DNA of 64,000 nucleotides from Siphonodentalium dalli (taxonomy: Eukaryota > Mollusca > Scaphopoda > Gadilida > Siphonodentaliidae), in contig CP136064.1 of NCBI GenBank assembly GCA_032622095.1, positions 134,487,129-134,551,128 on the forward strand, in the 5' to 3' direction. Positions 12,263 through 24,571 of the stretch are shown one piece after another. The translations under genes were made by a program, and so were the position numbers. How positions within the stretch are numbered: the first letter of the stretch is position 1; every line of letters begins with the position of its first letter. Below the pieces are notes generated by a model, which was not told the DNA's origin, did no database searches, and saw nothing but the letters and a program-made list of their open reading frames with translations.

Positions 12263-12602
12263 TTACCAGTGGTATCAGTTTAGCTCTGAGAGCAGTAAAT
12301 CTGTATTATGGGAATTAGAGTTATTTTTTACTCCCATGTTTATGATGACACACTCCTCACCTGTATAGTTTTTGGTGTTGATCGGTTTAGAAATTATTAA
12401 CACTTTGCATCCGCACATAGGCATGAGCTATCCGATGCTGTAACCAAATTATTTTTTGTCCGATTGTTTTCATATTGGATATGTAGGTTTATAATGACAC
12501 ACCCCTCACCTGTATAGTTTTTGGTAACGATCGGTTGATCGGTTTAGAAAATAATTAACCCTGCACACAAATGCTATCTGATCCATCTAAGTCAAACTGT
12601 TT
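12263..12602. repeat. Two units of a 'cctcacctgtatag' repeat
   Basis: Two copies spaced about 140 bp apart (about 12340-12410 and 12485-12560) share 'ataatgacacac.cctcacctgtatag' and 'tttttggt...gatcggttt'. This may be the degraded 3' part of the family C element. No gene is seen. Confidence 0.45.
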
Positions 12603-15600
12603 TTAGCTCACCTGAGACGAAGTCTCCGGTGGAGCTATAGTCATCACTCCTCGTCCGTCGTCCGTCCGTCCGTCTGTCCGTCTGTCTGTCTGTCCGTCTG
12701 TCCGTCAACTTTTTTTAAAAACATCTTCTCCTCTGAAACCATCATACCGAATTGGTTCATATTTGGTGTGGATGTTCCCTAGGTGACTCTCATTCAGATT
12801 TGTTCAAATGACGTCACTGGGTCAAATAGTTGTGAAACCAGGGCCATAACTCTATTCCTCCATAGTAATTCTTACAACAACTTCTTGTTCATAACCATTG
12901 TGCCGATTTAGCTAATATTTGGTATGGAGGGTCCTTGGGTGACTGGTGTTCAGATTTGTTCAAATGAGGTCACCCGGTCAATTAGTTGAGAAACCAGGGC
13001 CATAACTCATAGTAATTCTTACAATGACTTCTTCTAAAAAAATATTTGGCCTATTCAGCTTATATTTGGTACTGAGGGACCTTGGGTGACTGGGAATCAG
13101 ATTTGTTCAAATTGGGTCACTGGGTCAAATAGGGGCAGAGCCAGGGACATTTCTAAAAACAAAAATTAAATTTTTGCATTTTGACCTTTAATTTTTGTTT
13201 AGGACCCATCACAGTCTCATATTTCTTACCTACATTTTTCTTAGCATGTTCTTCATCTGTATGGATTTTGGTATTGTTTATTTAACCCCTTCCACTCTTG
13301 TTTTGATATAGAATTCATCCAAGACAGGATTACTCAAACATTTTTCATCTGATCAACACCAAATTGATCCGATATATTTTAACAGAGTTATGGCCCTTTA
13401 TAATTCACACCCCTTTGCTATGCACTATTAATTTTTAAGAGGACACTCTAGCCTGTATTATTGAAAAAGCCAATTTATCATAGTGTGGTCACCTGATCCT
13501 CTTGCTGAATACTGCTTGCTTCAGACCAGTTTATCATCTGTCATTACAAGACATGACATTAGCTAAACAACTACCAGAGTCTACAAGGAATAGTCCATTG
13601 TTCATTTCTCCAAGCCTGGACATAGTGTGTCTGACATTTGCAGAATGAAGTCCCCAGATGGTGAATTTAGTGTTGCTACCCCATACAATTTCAAATTTGG
13701 TATATGAATTTTTGACACTTATATACAGATCAAGTTAAAATATGGGTTTGATCCGATATATTTTAACAGAGTTATGGCCATAATTCCCCAAAAAATAATA
13801 AAATATTCAGGAACTCCTTGATCAATTTATGTAGGCAGAGTCCCCAGGGAGTGTATTCATGTCATTCATAATTTAAATGAGATTAATGGTGTTATCAATG
13901 AAGCACCCTTGTTGTTTACATTATCACTCAGTGGTCATTAAAATCAGATTAATTTCATTTTCTCCAAGTGTCTGGCATTGGAGGTATGAGGTTCCCAGAG
14001 GGTGAATTCATGTTGTTCCACACAGCAGGCTAGCATAACCCAATACACCCTCTGAGAACATTATTCTGCTTAGGCCTCATCTTCTGGGAAGTATCTAGAG
14101 TCTCAAGATCTCATTCTGCTTAGGCCTCATCTTCTGGGAAGTATCTATAGTATCAAATTTACATTGTTGTTAGTTAAATTTCCCTTCTAGGAAGTTTCTG
14201 TATCCCTTAATTTGCAGAAGATAAAATTCATGATTGAGGTGCCCAATGGGTGAACATCACCAATTTCAACTGGGGAACTTCAATCTTATTCTAGGTCTTC
14301 CATAGCAGTTGAGGGCCTTATCAGAATGAGGTCCCCAGAGAGTGAATATAGTGATACTAGCCCGCTGTGCAGGAAAGCGTCACTAAATTCACCCTCTGGG
14401 GACCTCATTCTGCAAATAACAGACAGACTATCTCAAGGCTTGATTGTATAATACAGTGTGTTGCTTGAGGCCAGACATGCACAATGTAGGAACAGACATG
14501 CTTGTAGTGATGCTATCCCACATAGCGGGCTAGCATCACCAAATTCACCATTTGGAGACCTCATTCTGCTTAGGCCTCATCTTCTGGGAAGTATCTATAG
14601 TATTAAATTTACATTGTTGTTAGTTAAATTTCCCTTCTAGGAAGTTTCTATATCCCCTAATTTGCAGAAGATAAAATTCATAATTGAGGGGCCCAATGGG
14701 TGAACATCACCAACTTCAACTGGGGAAATTCAATTTTATTCTAGGTCTTCCATAGCAGTTGAGGGCCTTATCAGAATGAGGTCCCCAGAGGGTGAATTTA
14801 GAGTCACTAAATTCACCCTCTGGGGACCTCATTCTGCAAATGACAGACACACTATCACACTATTTCAAGGCTTGTTGTATAATACATTGTGTTGCTTGAG
14901 GCCAGGCATGCACAATGTAGGAACAGACACGCTTTTTGTGATGCTATTCCGCACAGCAGGCTAGCATCACCAAATTCAACCTCTGGCGACCTCATTCTGC
15001 TTAGGCCTCATCTTCTGGGAAGTATCTATAGTATCAAATTTACATTGTTGTTAGTTAAATTTCCCTTCTAGGAAGTTTCTATATCCCCTAATTTGCAGAA
15101 AATAAAATTCATAAATGAGGTGCCCAATGGGTGAATATCACCAACTTCAACTGGGGAACTTAATTTTTATCCTTATCAGATTTGTGAAAATGGGATCACA
15201 AAGTCAAATAAGGGCAGAGCAAGAGACTTAACTATTTCACTACATAGTAATTCTTAAAATATGTTTGCAAGAACTAGTTGGCTTATATAGAATGGAATGT
15301 TCTTCCTTGACTGCAATTCAGATTTTTTTAATGGGGTCACCTGGTCAAATAGGGGCCAAGCGAAGGACAGTTTCCCTCTTAATATGCTTCCTTCACAAGG
15401 ACCATCAGGTCTATTTGACTGATATTTATGATATGTATGAAGGGTTCTTTGGTGTCTGGGATTCAAATTTATTCAGATGGAGTCACCAGGTTAAATAGGG
15501 TGGGACCAGGGACATAACTATATGTCTCTATAGTAATTCTTAAAATGTCTTCTCAAGAGAGTTTGGACTATTTAGCTTACATATAGTATGGAGGAATCAA

Positions 15601-16150
15601 TAGGATCCTTTAGTGACTGAGATTCAGATTTGTTAAAATGAGGTCAACCTGTCAAGAAATGGCAGGCTATGGGGAGTCTAATAAAATCATCGAAATACCA
15701 AATTCATTAAAACATCTACCTTGGAACCAATTGACTGATTGGTCGGACATACATGTATTGTGTTTTTGGGTCCATGGATAATTGGGCTTCAAACATGTTT
15801 AAATGGTTTTAGAAAAAGGCGCTTGTGAGATTGGAAATTTCCAACAATTGAGAAAGTTTGAGGTGTCGGTTGTGAAATTCCAACCTAAGACTTGGGAGTC
15901 TGGATCCCGGTCGGGAGGGGACTTGTTGAGCTGGAGGAGGGGGGTGATCAGTAGTGTACAGTTGGCAATTTCAAGGTGGATTTTTACCAAGCTACATACT
16001 TGAAGTCTCTCTAGCCACATATCCTGTATAAATCTACTTCTTTTAAAGTGATTATGAAAAGTGCTGACTGTTTTGGTCTCCAGAGTCCCAGTCTTATCAG
16101 TCTTTGCAGTCTGGTGAGCGACCCCACAGTCATTGACTGTCTTGTCTTCT
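12603..16150 (+). mobile_element. Family B element B2, composite
   Basis: The 5' palindrome at 12605-12636 reads AGCTCACC...GGTGGAGCT, followed by CCGTCCGTCCGTC. Cores carry 'ttcatatttggtgtggatgttcc', 'attcagatttgttcaaatg' and 'ccagggccataactc'. Related core text returns at 15160-15660, and the 3' module ends with the hairpin ACAGTCATTGACTGT at 16126-16140 plus CTTGTC. The middle (about 13600-15160) is occupied by a different tandem repeat and family C/E fragments. Treating the whole as one element is inference from the matching 5' and 3' ends. Confidence 0.6.
14067..15170. repeat. Tandem repeat, period about 430-450 bp, with internal hairpins
   Basis: 'taggcctcatcttctgggaa' starts at 14121, 14571 and 15002, giving two full units and one partial. 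Each full unit contains an inverted pair, GAGGTCCCCAGAG and CTCTGGGGACCTC, about 60 bp apart (for example 14329-14407). A lone arm is at about 13646, and another is far away at about 27180. It looks like a foldback element caught in a tandem array inside family B2. Confidence 0.65.
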
Positions 16151-16659
16151 GATATGCCTCATATTTCTTACCAAGGTTTTTCTTAGCACGTTCTTTATCT
16201 GTATGGTTTTTGGTATCGTTTAATTAACCCTTTTCAAACTTATTTTTACTTAGAACTCAAAACATTTTTCATCTGATCTACACCAAATTTGGTACATGTG
16301 GTCCTCACCCCGAAATACAGATCAAGTTCAAATTTGGGTTTGATCCGATATATTTTAACAGAGTTATGGCCCTTTATAATTCAAGTAATTTACTACCTAT
16401 TGTATATGCCCTGTGAGAATTTAAGACAAACAACTTTACACAGTAATCTGCTTTATTGGGATCAGAAAATGACACTGGATACTCTTTGCTAAACCACTGC
16501 TGCTCCCAGAGCTGTCAAATTTAAGTGATTGATGATACTTTACTCCAGTTTGTGTGCAATAGTAATTTAACCCAACCTGTTGAAACATGTTCATGGCATT
16601 AATACAAATAGTCCATTGTCCATGTGAAGGATGTTCTGGAGCATGGCTGTTTAGAGAAT

Positions 16660-17620
16660 TGTTGTTTACAGAGACACTGTTGTCTTATCTTGAGAAAACA
16701 ATTTATCCACACATTAGTTCCATCATATGATGTCATTGAAAATGATTAACACTCTCCACACATCATATGTTCATTCTCCTATTCTATGTCCAGGTTGATC
16801 GTGATCCACTTTTCACTTGCATGTATTTCAGGATTAAAATTAACCTATTCCATAGACACATAATATCTGATACGCAGATTTTAAATTATGTCTTTCGCCT
16901 TAGGCCAGGTTCACTAAGAATTTCTATTAATTATAAGCCACCAATTGAATATTCATCATTTGAGGATATCTTATTTTGAAATTCCCTCTATTGCATTTGG
17001 GCTGCAGGATAATAATAATGGTTCTGGTATTCTTGAAGCTGACTTTTTGGTCAAATATTTTTCACCCAATCACTTTTATAATCTCATTCAGGTTGATTGT
17101 GATACATTCTTCATGCGTATAGATTTTGGTATAGATTGAATGGTTTTGAGAATATTAACCCAATATTTAATAATATTTCTGCTGTTACAGACATTGTATC
17201 TTTCCAATGATCAGCTTAGAATAAAATTAACCATAGGTACATGTATACTGTACGCGATCCAATGTTATGACTCTAATATTTTCAATTTGACCCTTCTCAT
17301 ATCTCTCCTTTAGTTATCTGATAATTCTGTATTAAAATATTTTATATCCAACCATTATCAATCATATTTAATATCAAGGTCTATACACCCCTCACTTATA
17401 TAGATGTTCAGGTGTTTGTTGGTCTCTAATCTCAATCATCCCATAACTTTTACTATGCAGCTAACACAACAACATAATCTGTTATGACTCAGGTTCCATT
17501 GTAAGAATTAAATAAATAGAGTTATTATGATGTTAATATTGTAACAATTATATCTTTAACAGCTATGGTGCATCTGTCTGACTGTGTTTGGGTATAATTA
17601 TCTTTATCAATCTATCACAC
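16660..17620 (+). repeat. Dispersed repeat, copy 1 (second copy at 51615-52290)
   Basis: 'gttgtcttatctt', 'catcatatgatgtcattgaa', 'ctccacacatcatatg' and 'gatccacttttcacttgcatg' all recur in the same order at 51615-52290. Both copies also share 'cattcattg.gctgcaggataat'-type text and end near 'acagctagggtgc'. Neither has a clear coding frame or defined termini. The family is not identified. Confidence 0.6.
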
Positions 17621-18203
17621 ATAAATGTATCTCTGTTGGAGTGACCGAATAGGTTGAAATCGAATGTCATATCCATCTTCCTATTGTGTTTAAATGAGCA
17701 AGTTGCTCAATATGTCTGATTCCACTATGAAACTAATAAATAATAGTACGCTGTGAATTGTTGAAATTCTTGCACTCATAAAAAGATCGCTATCGCCAAG
17801 GTATGGGTTAAACATCTGCCGATCGTGATCGGCCTCTCGTTATAATAATGTTTAGCATATATGTAATACATGTACATGTGTTATGTTGAGTTTGGAACGC
17901 AACTGTTGAGCTATGAGAGCATGCATGACTGGTACATACAGTGTCAACTAAATGCTCAACAAAAGAAACAACCAAACCCTCCATATCTTCAACCAAAGTA
18001 CAATCATGTTCAGCAACAAACTGAAAAAATCAACTTAGGATAAAAAAAAAAGTGTTCCAGTTGCCGATTAACCAGCAGCAAAAATACCAACCACACATTG
18101 GTCATCAACAACTCAAGTATCAACAAGAACTACAACCAGAATATCTGAATATCAGCTAGAGTATCCACCGACATATCTTCAACCATGATGTTCTGTTTTC
18201 CAG
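17621..18203. other. PAK intron sequence before the CRIB exon
   Basis: No repeat is recognised. The intron ends with TTCTGTTTTCCAG at 18203, a strong acceptor. Confidence 0.5.
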
Positions 18204-18319
18204 GTAACAAGATTGGAAAGTTGAAAGAAATTCTGAATGACAAACCAGTTATTTCTTCACCTTCTAACTTTGCTCACACTATCCATGTTGGGTTCGATCC
18301 ACACACTGGAGAGTTTACT
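18204..18319 (+). CDS. PAK: p21-activated kinase, CRIB exon
   Basis: It encodes the Cdc42/Rac interactive binding motif. The exon reads [18 protein letters not shown], then [14 protein letters not shown] and PHTGEFT. This fits the CRIB consensus ISxPxxFxHxxHVGFDxxxGxF: Ser-Pro, Phe, the two His and the GFD turn are all present. In the cell this segment binds GTP-loaded Rac/Cdc42 at membranes and so relieves autoinhibition of the kinase. The donor is ACT/GTGAGT. The first two bases complete a Ser codon with the previous exon, and the last codon is complete, so the next exon begins in phase 0 with GMPESW. A break at EFT/GMP is what I recall for vertebrate PAKs. The flanking introns are about 15.8 and 13.3 kb of repeats. 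Confidence 0.97.
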
Positions 18320-18696
18320 GTGAGTACTCATATGTGTCTTTATTATTAAAAGGCTATATAATGTTTGGGCGGTTTCACCTTGACTTGAAACAATATCAAG
18401 GAGAGCTATACCCATCATTTGTCAGTTGGCTCCATCAGTGAGTTATTATTACACGCTTGTTCCTAGACGTACAGCGTTATTGCTGTTCCATATTTACAAA
18501 TCTGTATGGAACGTACGTTCCATACGCATCTCGTTGACGTAAAATGACATACATGACGTTCGCCTCAACCATGAAACTGGAACTATTTAAATAAAAGAAT
18601 CATCACACATGACAAACACGCCCTGTATGAGCCTAAATAAACCTTCTAATCCTGTATTTTTAATGCACGGATTCTAGGACGCGAAGCGTGTAATAG

Positions 18697-18786
18697 ACAC
18701 AGAACGACACGATATGTAAATGAGTTTGTCGATACGGCACTCGTGCCGTATCGACAAATTCATTTACACATCGTGTCGTTCTGTGT
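18697..18786. repeat. Foldback hairpin, 90 bp
   Basis: The arms of about 43 bp pair almost perfectly (ACACAGAACGACACGAT ... ATCGTGTCGTTCTGTGT), with CGGCACGAGTGCCG-like bases at the turn. It lies directly upstream of a family F 5' palindrome at 18791. Confidence 0.8.
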
Positions 18787-18787
18787 A

Positions 18788-19260
18788 TTTATGCCCCGAC
18801 TTTCGGGGCATATGGTCCGTTCGTCCGAACATATCACCTTAACGGTGTCAATTGTCGGATTTCATTATCTTTTGGTATGGTGATAGCACAGGTTGGGGAC
18901 AGGGTTTCATCTATTCAATTTTACCAGAGTTATGGCCCTTTTTTGACTTAGAAATTTCCGTCCATCTGAACATATCACCTTGTAACTCAGGTTTTAATTA
19001 TTGCATTTCATTGTCCTTTGTCGTGGTGATAGCACAGTCTGGGGGAAAGGATACCCAAATACTATAGATTTCGTCCATTAATTTCTACCAGAGTTACGGT
19101 CCTTCTTTGACTTGGAAATTTGTGAATTTTGTGTCCGTCCGAAGATATCACCATGTAACTCAGGTATTGATCATCGGATTTTGTTGTCCTTGGGCATGGT
19201 GATAGCACAGTTTGGGGGTTTCTCAGATGACAGGACCAAATTGTGTGGGCTGGGCTAGCA
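18788..19260 (+). repeat. Family F element
   Basis: The 5' palindrome at 18791-18811 is ATGCCCC...GGGGCAT, followed by GTCCGTTCGTCC. Three cores of about 130-180 bp follow with 'aacatatcacct', 'tggtgatagcacag' and 'gagttatggccctttttt'. It shares the palindrome-plus-GTCCGTCC-plus-'gagttatggccc' plan with families C and E. No 3' hairpin was identified. Confidence 0.65.
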
Positions 19261-19721
19261 GTGAATAACTTTTTAGTGGTTGCATGCCAAATAATCGTGA
19301 ATATCTTGTGATATTCTGAATGATCATTCTTTTGACTTATTATACTTCTGTGTTAAATTTTTAACACACACCAATGTTGTTTTCCTATCTGATCAAAGCC
19401 AGGGTTTTCGCTAGCCAATTTTAAAAATGAGGCTGTTTGGGAAAACTCTAAACCTGACCTGTAGAACGACCACATGTTCACCCTGTCGGGAGAAAATTTT
19501 GTCTTTTGCAAATGAAAAGTAGCCATTTCCTTAGATGTGAGGCAAAAGTAGGAATATTAATGTTTCATACAGAAAACAAATTGAAACAGGGTGTACCTCT
19601 AGTTGGGAGCCATAAATTTTGCCCTAAATTGTTAAAAAACATGGCTGCCAGTAGTCATCTTGAATTTCAAATTTGAATCCATCGGCATACCCTACAGCCC
19701 GCATTTATTGGAGCTTTGTTT
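19261..19721. other. Unplaced sequence with a family A' fragment
   Basis: Mostly unplaced. At about 19590-19710 there is a degraded family A' unit ('ggctgccagtagtcatcttga', 'cataccctacagcc'). No exon is seen. Confidence 0.4.
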
Positions 19722-19951
19722 TTAGCTCACCTGAGACGAAGTCTCTGGTGGAGCTATAGTCATCACTTCTCGTCCGTCCATCGTCCGTCCGTCCATCTGT
19801 CAACAATTCTTAGAACATCTTCTTGTCTAGATCCTTTGGACAGATTGGGTTCATATTTGGTGTGGATATTCCCTAGGTAACTCACATTCAGATTTGTTCA
19901 AATGAGGTCACCCGGTCAAATAGTTGCGAAGCTAGGACCATAACTCTTTTT
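19722..19951 (+). repeat. Family B element B3, 5' fragment
   Basis: The 5' palindrome at 19724-19755 (AGCTCACC...GGTGGAGCT) is followed by CGTCCGTCC and one core with 'cagattgggttcatatttgg' and 'tgtggatattccc'. It breaks off where a family A core array starts at about 19952. Confidence 0.7.
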
Positions 19952-22728
19952 CCGTCATCCGTGTGTGCGTGTGTGTGTATGTGTGTCTGTGTGTGATGCG
20001 TCAACAATTTCCTTTAGCACGGGCTACAGTTCATACCTTTGGTCCGATTATTATGAAATTTGTCATGGATGTTGAAATTGACATGTAGATGGGAACGAGT
20101 CATTTTGGGGTCATTCGAAAAAAAAACATGGCCGCCAGCAGCCATCTTTGATTTCAAAATTCAATCCATTAGCACAGGCTACAGGCCGTACTGTTCATCT
20201 TATTGTCATGAAATTTGTCATGGATGTTAATATTGACATATAGATTGGAACGAGTAATTTTGAGATCAATCGGCCAAAAAACATGGCCGCCAGCAGCCAT
20301 CTTTGATTTTACTCTTTGTATGACTAAATCCTTTAGCACGGGCTACAGGTCGTACCTTTAGTCTGATCATCATGAAATTTGTCATTAATGTTAATAATGA
20401 CATGTAGATGGGAACGAGTCATTTTTGGGTCATTCGGACAAAAAACATGGCCGCCAGCAGCCATCTTGGATTTTACTCTTTGTATTAGAGGTGCCACGAT
20501 TATTTATTTTGATAATCGATAATCGGTCGTCAATAATCGACTATAATCGATTAATCGTACATAATAATAATAACATCAGTAGAAGTATTCCGTAATATGG
20601 CCTATTGCCATATTGGCTGGATGCTGGTTAACTGCTTTCGCTGCTTGTTTGAGGCTTCGGCTGATGTAATTTTTGTGTTAATAAAGTGCATCATAAACCA
20701 CCGGTAATGACTAATGAGCACAATGTGTTCAATACAAGCACAGTTCTCGGCGATGTCATGGTTATAATATTTGTGAGTTCATTGGAACGAACGTAGCGAT
20801 TAATTTAACAGCCAAACATACAAGCAATATAAAAGTAGGAATGCACGACGGACCGACGGTGGTTCCTAAAAAAAAGGAATCTAATGTTACGGAAACTATA
20901 AGTTTCAGCGAACTTCCAGAGCATGGATAACAATTACAAAGGTGGGCCCCTGCCCGCAAATTTCAGGACTCATAAAAAAATAAGTATTTGGTAATAGTTA
21001 ATTTCATTTAGCAGTCACCACACTATAAGCGATAGCCTGTACTAGTAACGTCTAAGTATACTTATACAAACAAAGTATACTTGCTGCAAATGACACCGCC
21101 GAGAATATCGCTGATTAAAATGCCGTAGGTTCCCTGATATCGAGAGAATGTCAATCAACTCCCCTTTGGTCCAATGAGATTCAAGGGCGAGGGCATTCAG
21201 TTCACTGACAGTCAGTCCATTTCAAAGACGTAGTGCCGCCTTTCTTGTAGAAATATACAACGATGTCGGCATAAGTTCAAAGCTGCAGTGCCGCCATCAT
21301 GGCGCCATGCAATTTGAAGAATATACAATGACTCGAAGAGTAACCATGTCATCAAATGAACTGCCGGCTGTTTGCAACATATACTAGTAGTACTCAAGTT
21401 GTCGGAATCTCTTATCAGGGTATTCAACAATAACCGGCATTTTCTAACGTCCGAAATAAATAACGCAGATTAATCGCTGACGGAAATGGTAATCGATTAT
21501 CGGCTTTATCAACGGTTCATCGATTATACGATTAATCGTGGCACCCCTACTTTGTATCACTAAATCCTTTAGCACGGGCTACAGGTCGTACCTTTAGTCT
21601 GATCATCATGAAATTTGTCATTAATGTTAATAATGACATGTAGATGGGAACGAGTCATTTTTGGGTCATTCGGACAAAAAACATGGCCGCCAGCGGCTAT
21701 CTTGGATTTCAAAATTTAATCCATTAGCACAGGCCACAGGTCGTACTGTTCGTCTGATCATCATGAAATTTGTCATGGATGTTAATATTGACATGTAGAT
21801 GGGAACGAGTAATTTTGGGGTCATTAGGCCAAAAAACATGGCCTCCAGTAGCCATCTTTGATTTTACTCTTTGTATGACTAAATCCTTTAGCACGGGCTG
21901 CAGGTTGTACCTTTAGTCTGATCATCATAAAATTTGTCATGAATGTCAATAATGACATGTAAATGGGAATGAGTCATTTTGGGGTCATTCGGACACAAAA
22001 CATGGTTGCCAGCAGCCATCTTGGATTTTACTCTTTGTATGACTAAATCCTTTAGCACGGGCTACAGGTTGTACCTTTAGTCTGATCATCATAAAATTTG
22101 TCATGAATGTTAATAATGACATGTAGATGGGAACGAGTCATTTTGGGGTCATTCGGCCAAAAAACATGGCCGTCAGCAGCCATCTTGGATTTTACTCTTT
22201 GTATCACTAAATCCTTTAGCACGGGCTACAGGTCGTACCTTTAGTCTGATTATCCAAAAATTTGTCATGGCTGTTGAAATTGGAATGTAAATGGGAATGA
22301 GTCATTTTGGGGTCATTCGGACAAAAAACATGGCCACCAGCAGCCATCTTGAATTTCAAAATTTAATCCATTAGCATAGGCCACAGGTCGTACTGTTCGT
22401 CTGATCATCATGAAATTTGTCATGGATGTTAATATTGACATGTAGATGGGAACGACTAATTTTGGGGTCATTTGGCCAAAAAACATGGTCGCCAGCAGCC
22501 ATCTTGGATTTTACTCTTTGTATGACTAAATTCTTTAGCATGGGCTACAGGGCGTACCTTTAGTCTGATCGTCATAAAATTGTCATGGATGTTAACGATG
22601 ACATGTAGATGGGAACGACTCATTTTGGGGTCATTCGGCAGAAAATATGGCCGCCAGCAGCCATCTTGGATTTTACATTAAATTATTCCCTTTCCAAGTT
22701 GAGCTACAGTGTCATTGACACTTTCATT
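19952..22728 (+). mobile_element. Family A pearl/Helentron-like element A3
   Basis: It starts without a palindrome, at 'tttttccgtcatccgtgtgtgcgtg'. More than ten cores of about 160 bp follow, with 'ctacaggtcgtacctttagtc', 'gacatgtagatgggaacgag' and 'ggccgccagcagccatctt'. The 3' end is intact: CAAGTTGAGCTAC, hairpin AGTGTCATTGACACT, TTCATT at 22728. It carries a 1,064-bp hAT insertion. The array has alternating core subtypes, ending in 'tttactctttgtat' or 'tttcaaaattcaatcc'. Confidence 0.8.
20486..21549. mobile_element. hAT-type non-autonomous transposon 3 (8-bp TSD CTTTGTAT)
   Basis: The terminal inverted repeats TAGAGGTGCCACGATTA and TAATCGTGGCACCCCTA have perfect 8-bp duplications CTTTGTAT at 20478-20485 and 21550-21557. 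Removal rebuilds the family A core. Subterminal AATCGATAATCG / ATCGATTA repeats lie at both ends, as expected for transposase binding sites. It is 1,064 bp with no transposase. Confidence 0.92.
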
Positions 22729-22842
22729 TAAACATGTTATAAAATTTGAAAAAAGTGACACCATTATAACATCCGTCTATCAACAATTGTTTTCTTCTCC
22801 ATATCAAAGACCGAATGTGTTTATATATTTCAGTGTGCATGT

Positions 22843-23547
22843 ACCTCGAGTTATTCCGTTGTACAAATCTAACGATATCAAATCAATAGAAAACTATCGT
22901 CCAATAAGTATCCTTCCGGTCTTTTCAAGAAAGTGGTTTGCAGACGATTAGTAGATTTCTTTGCTGATAAATTTTATAATGACCAACATGGCTTTCGAAA
23001 AGGTCATTCAACTGTCCACCCCATTCTTAAGCTACTAAGCGATGTTACCAAAAACAATGATAAAAATACAAAAGATATTACTCTGGCAACCTTTATTGAC
23101 TTTTCAAAGGCCTTTGATACTATAGATCATGATATACTATTAGCCAAATTAGACTTCTATGGCATTCGGGGAAACATGAAAAAATGGTTTGCCAGTTACC
23201 TAAATGATAGATACCAATATGTAGATATGGATGGCTACATATCATCCAAACAACTAGTTGTAACCGGTGTCCCTCAAGGATCTGAACTGGGCCCGATACT
23301 TTTCCTTATTTACGTTAACGATATGCATCGCAGTACTAAATTGTCGCTTCTCTCCTTTGCAGATGACACAACTGTTTACTCATCCAATAAAGACCTGGAA
23401 ACCCTTTTTGAATTCACAAACAATCAGCTAGAATCACTTAATAAATGGTGTAAAGTTAATAAATTGTCTCTAAATACTAAAAAAAACAAATACATATTGT
23501 TTCATCCAGTTGGTGGAAATCTTGATTGCCACAGATATCATCTCAAC
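22843..23547 (+). pseudogene. LINE reverse transcriptase, 5' part (degenerate)
   Basis: The protein shows the usual RT blocks in order: VIPLYKSNDIKSIENYRPIS; HGFRKGHST; FIDFSKAFDTIDHDIL (first catalytic Asp); GVPQGSELGPILFLIYVND; and LLSFADDTTVYSS, where the FADD box holds the catalytic Asp pair. The blocks after that (LNKWCKVNKLSLN) also match. There is a frameshift near 22930, and everything upstream of the first RT block, including the endonuclease, is missing. It would copy LINE RNA at a nicked target, but this copy cannot be active. The frame is interrupted at 23547 by a transposon. Confidence 0.9.
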
Positions 23548-24562
23548 CAGTCTGGAGTAAACCACATACCCACATATAAAAAATAGTAGGTCTGATGACC
23601 TTTCGTTCAGTTTTCATTTCCCAAACCCGGGATTCCTTGTAGTTACCACCAATCAAAACTTAGCTCCAAGAAATGTGTGCCCCAATAAAAAACTAGTAAC
23701 ATTTCACGTGCTCTCGGTGTGGAAATTCCGAAGGTGTGGCTAAATGTTGTTAAAATAGTATCCATGACGTCATGTTATACCGGAAGAGAAATTCACAAAT
23801 CGACAAATAAAGAAGATTGTTGACGAGCGGTCGAAAGTTTAAAATCAAGAATCACCGGAATTTGGATTGCAGGCAACTGTAATTAGGGTACAACTGGCCT
23901 ATCTTTGGAGCTAATAATATGGCTGTGTAAGGTCGGGAGGGTTTCGGTGGGGTTGGTGGTAGAATTGTGTTGCTCTACGCTCGTTTTGGCTGCGGTGGTA
24001 CTACTGCCGGTACTGGGGAACTGATAGATCGTTTTGTTATGTCATTTAACTTTTTTTTTAGTTCTGTAGTTGTTTTAGCAGATAGTCCCGACATTCATGT
24101 ATTTTTGATTCATGGCCGTTGATTTGTGTTATTTTTTGACAACATGGGCGACAAATCGCCTGGCCAATCTAAAAAATAATTCGTTCAAGAGATCCACATA
24201 AATTGACATTTTTTATAATTTCAAGAAGATCTGCCTTAGTTATTGTACATATTATTTTGGATCCCGGAAGCTAGCTGTTTCCCTTTATTGTCAGTAAAAC
24301 AACCGCCGAACGAAAAGTCACATACCCTGCAACTATTAATTCCGATTCTTAGAATCGGCTTCACAGGGTTGAAGCGGCCATGACGGCACTGGCACGTGAC
24401 CATGTTTTAATACGCCTGTCAATCACAACTAATTTCAGATTTATATTTAGTGCGGTGTGACGTAATTTGGGGGAAGCCCACAACCGTTCAGAAATGAAAA
24501 GTTGATGGGAATGCAATAGACTCAGTATCAGTATGTATCTGAGTGTATGTTTCAATAGACTG
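23548..24562. mobile_element. DNA transposon inside the LINE, 9-bp TSD CATCTCAAC
   Basis: Direct repeats CATCTCAAC are at 23539-23547 and 24563-24571. The ends are short inverted repeats, CAGTCT at the left and AGACTG at the right, with weaker similarity further in. Removing element plus one repeat (1,024 bp) restores the LINE reading frame exactly, as the frames on each side predict. No transposase is seen. A 9-bp duplication suggests a Mutator-like or other superfamily, not hAT, but the class is unresolved. Confidence 0.85.
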
Positions 24563-24571
24563 CATCTCAAC

